From NCBI GenBank assembly GCA_024698505.1, contig JAILRE010000021.1, positions 1-57,587 of the forward strand: a DNA stretch of 57,587 nucleotides, given 5' to 3'. Origin of the DNA: Clostridiales bacterium. GTDB lineage: Bacteria; Bacillota; Clostridia; Christensenellales; CAG-138. The notes beneath the pieces were generated by a model. It saw only the letters and a list, made by a program, of their open reading frames with translations. It did not search any database and was not told the origin of the DNA. Shown here in pieces: positions 55,756 to 57,587 of this stretch (position 1 is its first letter; each line of letters starts with the position of its first letter). Position numbers and translations under genes: made by a program.

Positions 55756-57349
55756 ATCGAAGCGCGCGCTGGCCCTGCTTTTGGCGCTGCTTTTCTGCGT
55801 TCTCGTTTCCGGCTGCAGGCGCGGGAAGGATCCTAAAGCCGATCCCTTTGAGACGGCGGCTCCCTCCCCCTCCCCCGAGGCGACGGAAGCGCCCTCGCAG
55901 GGGGGCACGCTTCGTCTGCCCATACCCGTGAACGCCCCGTACGAGGATCCGCTCCTCGTCAACACGGAGGAGATGCTGTACCTGTTTTCGCTCGTCTACG
56001 ACAGCCTTCTGACCGTCGATCCCTCGGGCGAGATACAGCCCTGCCTCTGCGAGAGCTGGGTGGGCGAGGGCGACGGCGCGTGGCTCCTCAAGCTGCGCGA
56101 AGGCGTGAAATGGCACGACGGCTCGGGCGTCATCCGCTCGCAGGAGGTGCTGGACACCTACAACGCGCTGATACTCATGGAGGACAGCTATTACAAGCAC
56201 TGCCTCGATCACATAGTATTCATGCAGGCGGCGGACACCTTCTCCGTCCGCGTCAAGTTCGATATCCCCGGCATTATGGGGCTTTACTCCCTCGTATTCC
56301 CGATAAGGAAGGCGGGCGCGCCGCTGATCGGCACGGGCGCGTACAGGCTGGAGCACAGGGACGACAGCAGGATAAAGCTCACCGTCAACACCGAATGGTG
56401 GGATAAGCTCCCCTACGTCGAAAAGGTCGTTTTCGAGGAGCGCGACTCCAACTCCACCGCGCTCGCATCCTATGAGGCGGGCCAGCTGAACTTCGTCCCG
56501 ACGGACATACTGACGGCCGGCAGATACTCCGAGGCGGGCGTGACCTCCGTTTACGACGTTATGACTCAGAATATGGAGGTCCTGCTCTTCAACCACGTCG
56601 GCTCCGTATTCAAGGACCTCGATCTCAGGCTTGCCGCGGCGCACGGCATCAACCGCAGCCGCATAATAACCAACGTGTATTCCAACCGCGCGAGGGCCGC
56701 CGACGTGCCCATCCCGCCCGACAGCTGGCTTTACGACAGCCGAAGCGCCGTTTTGAACTACGATCCGGATCTTTCGCTGAGGCTCATAGAGGAAGCGGGC
56801 TTTACCGTGCAGTCGAAGGAAGGTCTGAGGTATTCGAAGGACGGACGCCATCTGTGGATAAGGCTCCTTACCAGCGCGACCACCGAGAATACGGTGAGGA
56901 GTGACGCCGCCGCGATGATCGCCTCCCAGCTCGAACAGCTCGGCTTCAAGGTGGAGATCACCACCGCGCCCCATACCCTCGGCGACGCGGAGAGCGAATT
57001 TTTGACCGCTCTCAAGGCGGGCAACTGGGATATAGCGCTCGTTGGCTTCAATCTCGGCCTCAACTTCGACGTTACGAGCTATATCGACGTGAACGGCGCG
57101 AACAATTTCGGGAACGTCTGCGATTGGGATCTCATCGAAAAGGCGATGTACATGGCCGCCGCCCAAACCGAGGAGGATCTGCGCGACGCTGCCTACGATT
57201 TCCAGAGCTACTTCGTTTCGACAGTTCCCTTCATGCCCCTTTATTTCAGGCTCAACAGCATCATCTGCTCCTCCGAAATAAAGGGCATCGAGGGAGCGAG
57301 GGAACCTTTCCTCTTCTTCGGCGAAAAGAACTGGCATATAGAAAAATAA
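55730..57349 (+). CDS. Oligopeptide ABC transporter substrate-binding lipoprotein (family 5)
   Basis: 539 residues from the ATG at 55730, overlapping the transglycosylase end by 26 bases. Signal peptide with lipobox (LLALLFCVLVSGC), Pro/Ser/Glu linker, then the SBP family 5 fold: VYDSLLTVDPSGEIQPCLCESW, LREGVKWHDGSGVIRSQEVLDTYNALI, GTGAYRLEHRDDSRIKLTVN, LRLAAAHGINRSRI, and the final WDIALVGFNLGLNFD. DppA/OppA-type proteins bind peptides, nickel complexes or other ligands outside the membrane. No permease or ATPase genes follow in the window, so it may be an orphan receptor using another transporter. Confidence 0.92.
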   Translation: MKKSSLKTESKRALALLLALLFCVLVSGCRRGKDPKADPFETAAPSPSPEATEAPSQGGTLRLPIPVNAPYEDPLLVNTEEMLYLFSLVYDSLLTVDPSGEIQPCLCESWVGEGDGAWLLKLREGVKWHDGSGVIRSQEVLDTYNALILMEDSYYKHCLDHIVFMQAADTFSVRVKFDIPGIMGLYSLVFPIRKAGAPLIGTGAYRLEHRDDSRIKLTVNTEWWDKLPYVEKVVFEERDSNSTALASYEAGQLNFVPTDILTAGRYSEAGVTSVYDVMTQNMEVLLFNHVGSVFKDLDLRLAAAHGINRSRIITNVYSNRARAADVPIPPDSWLYDSRSAVLNYDPDLSLRLIEEAGFTVQSKEGLRYSKDGRHLWIRLLTSATTENTVRSDAAAMIASQLEQLGFKVEITTAPHTLGDAESEFLTALKAGNWDIALVGFNLGLNFDVTSYIDVNGANNFGNVCDWDLIEKAMYMAAAQTEEDLRDAAYDFQSYFVSTVPFMPLYFRLNSIICSSEIKGIEGAREPFLFFGEKNWHIEK

Positions 57350-57377
57350 AGTGAACGAACAACGATCCCGAGGGCAA

Positions 57378-57587
57378 GGGTGCATTCACTTAAGGAGATG
57401 CAGGTTTTCAGCCTGTAGAACCCAATGAATACAATAAGATCCGGGGACAGCGATATCCCCGGATCTTTCTTTTGTTTTTCGGCTGAAAACCGCGAAGCGT
57501 CTCAAAAGTGGAGATTTTTGTGCCGGGCAAGGCGAAAAGCGCAGGAATACCCGTTAGCCGTCTTCCGAGCATTTTTAACGCAGCACG
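57378..57587. mobile_element. MITE-like element, copy 2 (cut by window edge)
   Basis: Begins with the identical 19-bp end GGGTGCATTCACTTAAGGA and matches copy 1 over 210 bases with about 14 differences (roughly 93 percent). Changes in the GATCCGGGGA/TCCCCGGATC arm preserve pairing: a G-T pair in copy 1 is G-C here. It is preceded by GATCCCGAGG-GCAA, the left half of a hairpin with a GCAA loop, as at copy 1. The right end lies outside the window. Confidence 0.85.

Overview
The window looks like a chromosomal segment of an anaerobic, endospore-lineage member of the Bacillota (Clostridia). The evidence is the clostridial division and cell-wall cluster, the ireB-ruvX-DUF1292 operon, a site-2 protease-scpA-scpB operon, GerMN and SpoIIQ-like proteins, many TTG starts, AGGAGG ribosome binding sites and clear sigma-A promoters (TTGACA-17-TATAAT type). 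Base composition is fairly GC-rich, yet ATA and AGG codons are common. The species cannot be named from sequence alone. I found no tRNA, rRNA, CRISPR array, phage or full insertion sequence.

Layout. 1-4 kb (minus): serine synthesis (serC, start of serA), an ECF sigma factor with its membrane partner, then rodA and pgi. 5.9-9.3 kb: secreted or lipoprotein genes of a local paralogous family and a small unknown gene. 9.3-14.5 kb: a CPA-type antiporter with a PII-like protein, an M23 endopeptidase resembling SpoIIQ, a degenerate CPBP protein, an ArgRS-like orphan domain protein and an MBL hydrolase. 14.5-18.5 kb (minus): two PT-linker lipoproteins and a second ECF sigma/membrane-partner pair. 18.6-22.6 kb: DUF1292, ruvX, ireB, a 47-residue small protein, a nitroreductase, a divergent MreB and Maf.

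22.7-36.4 kb (plus) is the dcw cluster: mraZ, rsmH, ftsL, a PASTA class B PBP, murE, mraY, murD, ftsW, divIB/ftsQ, an FtsA-like gene and ftsZ. murF, murG and murC are absent from their usual places. After it come a metal-responsive ArsR/HMA/P-type ATPase operon, mgtE (apparently frameshifted at its start), secA and serS. 44.7-46.8 kb (minus) is S2P-scpA-scpB. The rest holds an exo/endonuclease-phosphatase protein, a PH-domain protein, GerMN, radC, xth, a TGS-type nucleoside kinase, a TPP riboswitch with thiT, coaE, a lytic transglycosylase and an oligopeptide-binding lipoprotein.

The most unusual material is non-coding. (1) A 259-bp element with 19-bp terminal inverted repeats sits exactly in the GCAA loop of a bidirectional terminator between radC and xth; a second copy, about 93 percent identical, starts after what looks like another terminator half-hairpin at the right edge. 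(2) A 134-nt multi-helix element whose closing stem is itself a terminator lies between mraY and murD. (3) Two unrelated genes (DUF1292 and xth) share a roughly 50-nt leader with a covarying hairpin. (4) Both ECF operons share an upstream box. (5) The ftsA leader carries a 12-bp inverted repeat ending at the ribosome binding site, next to an orphan minus-strand terminator.
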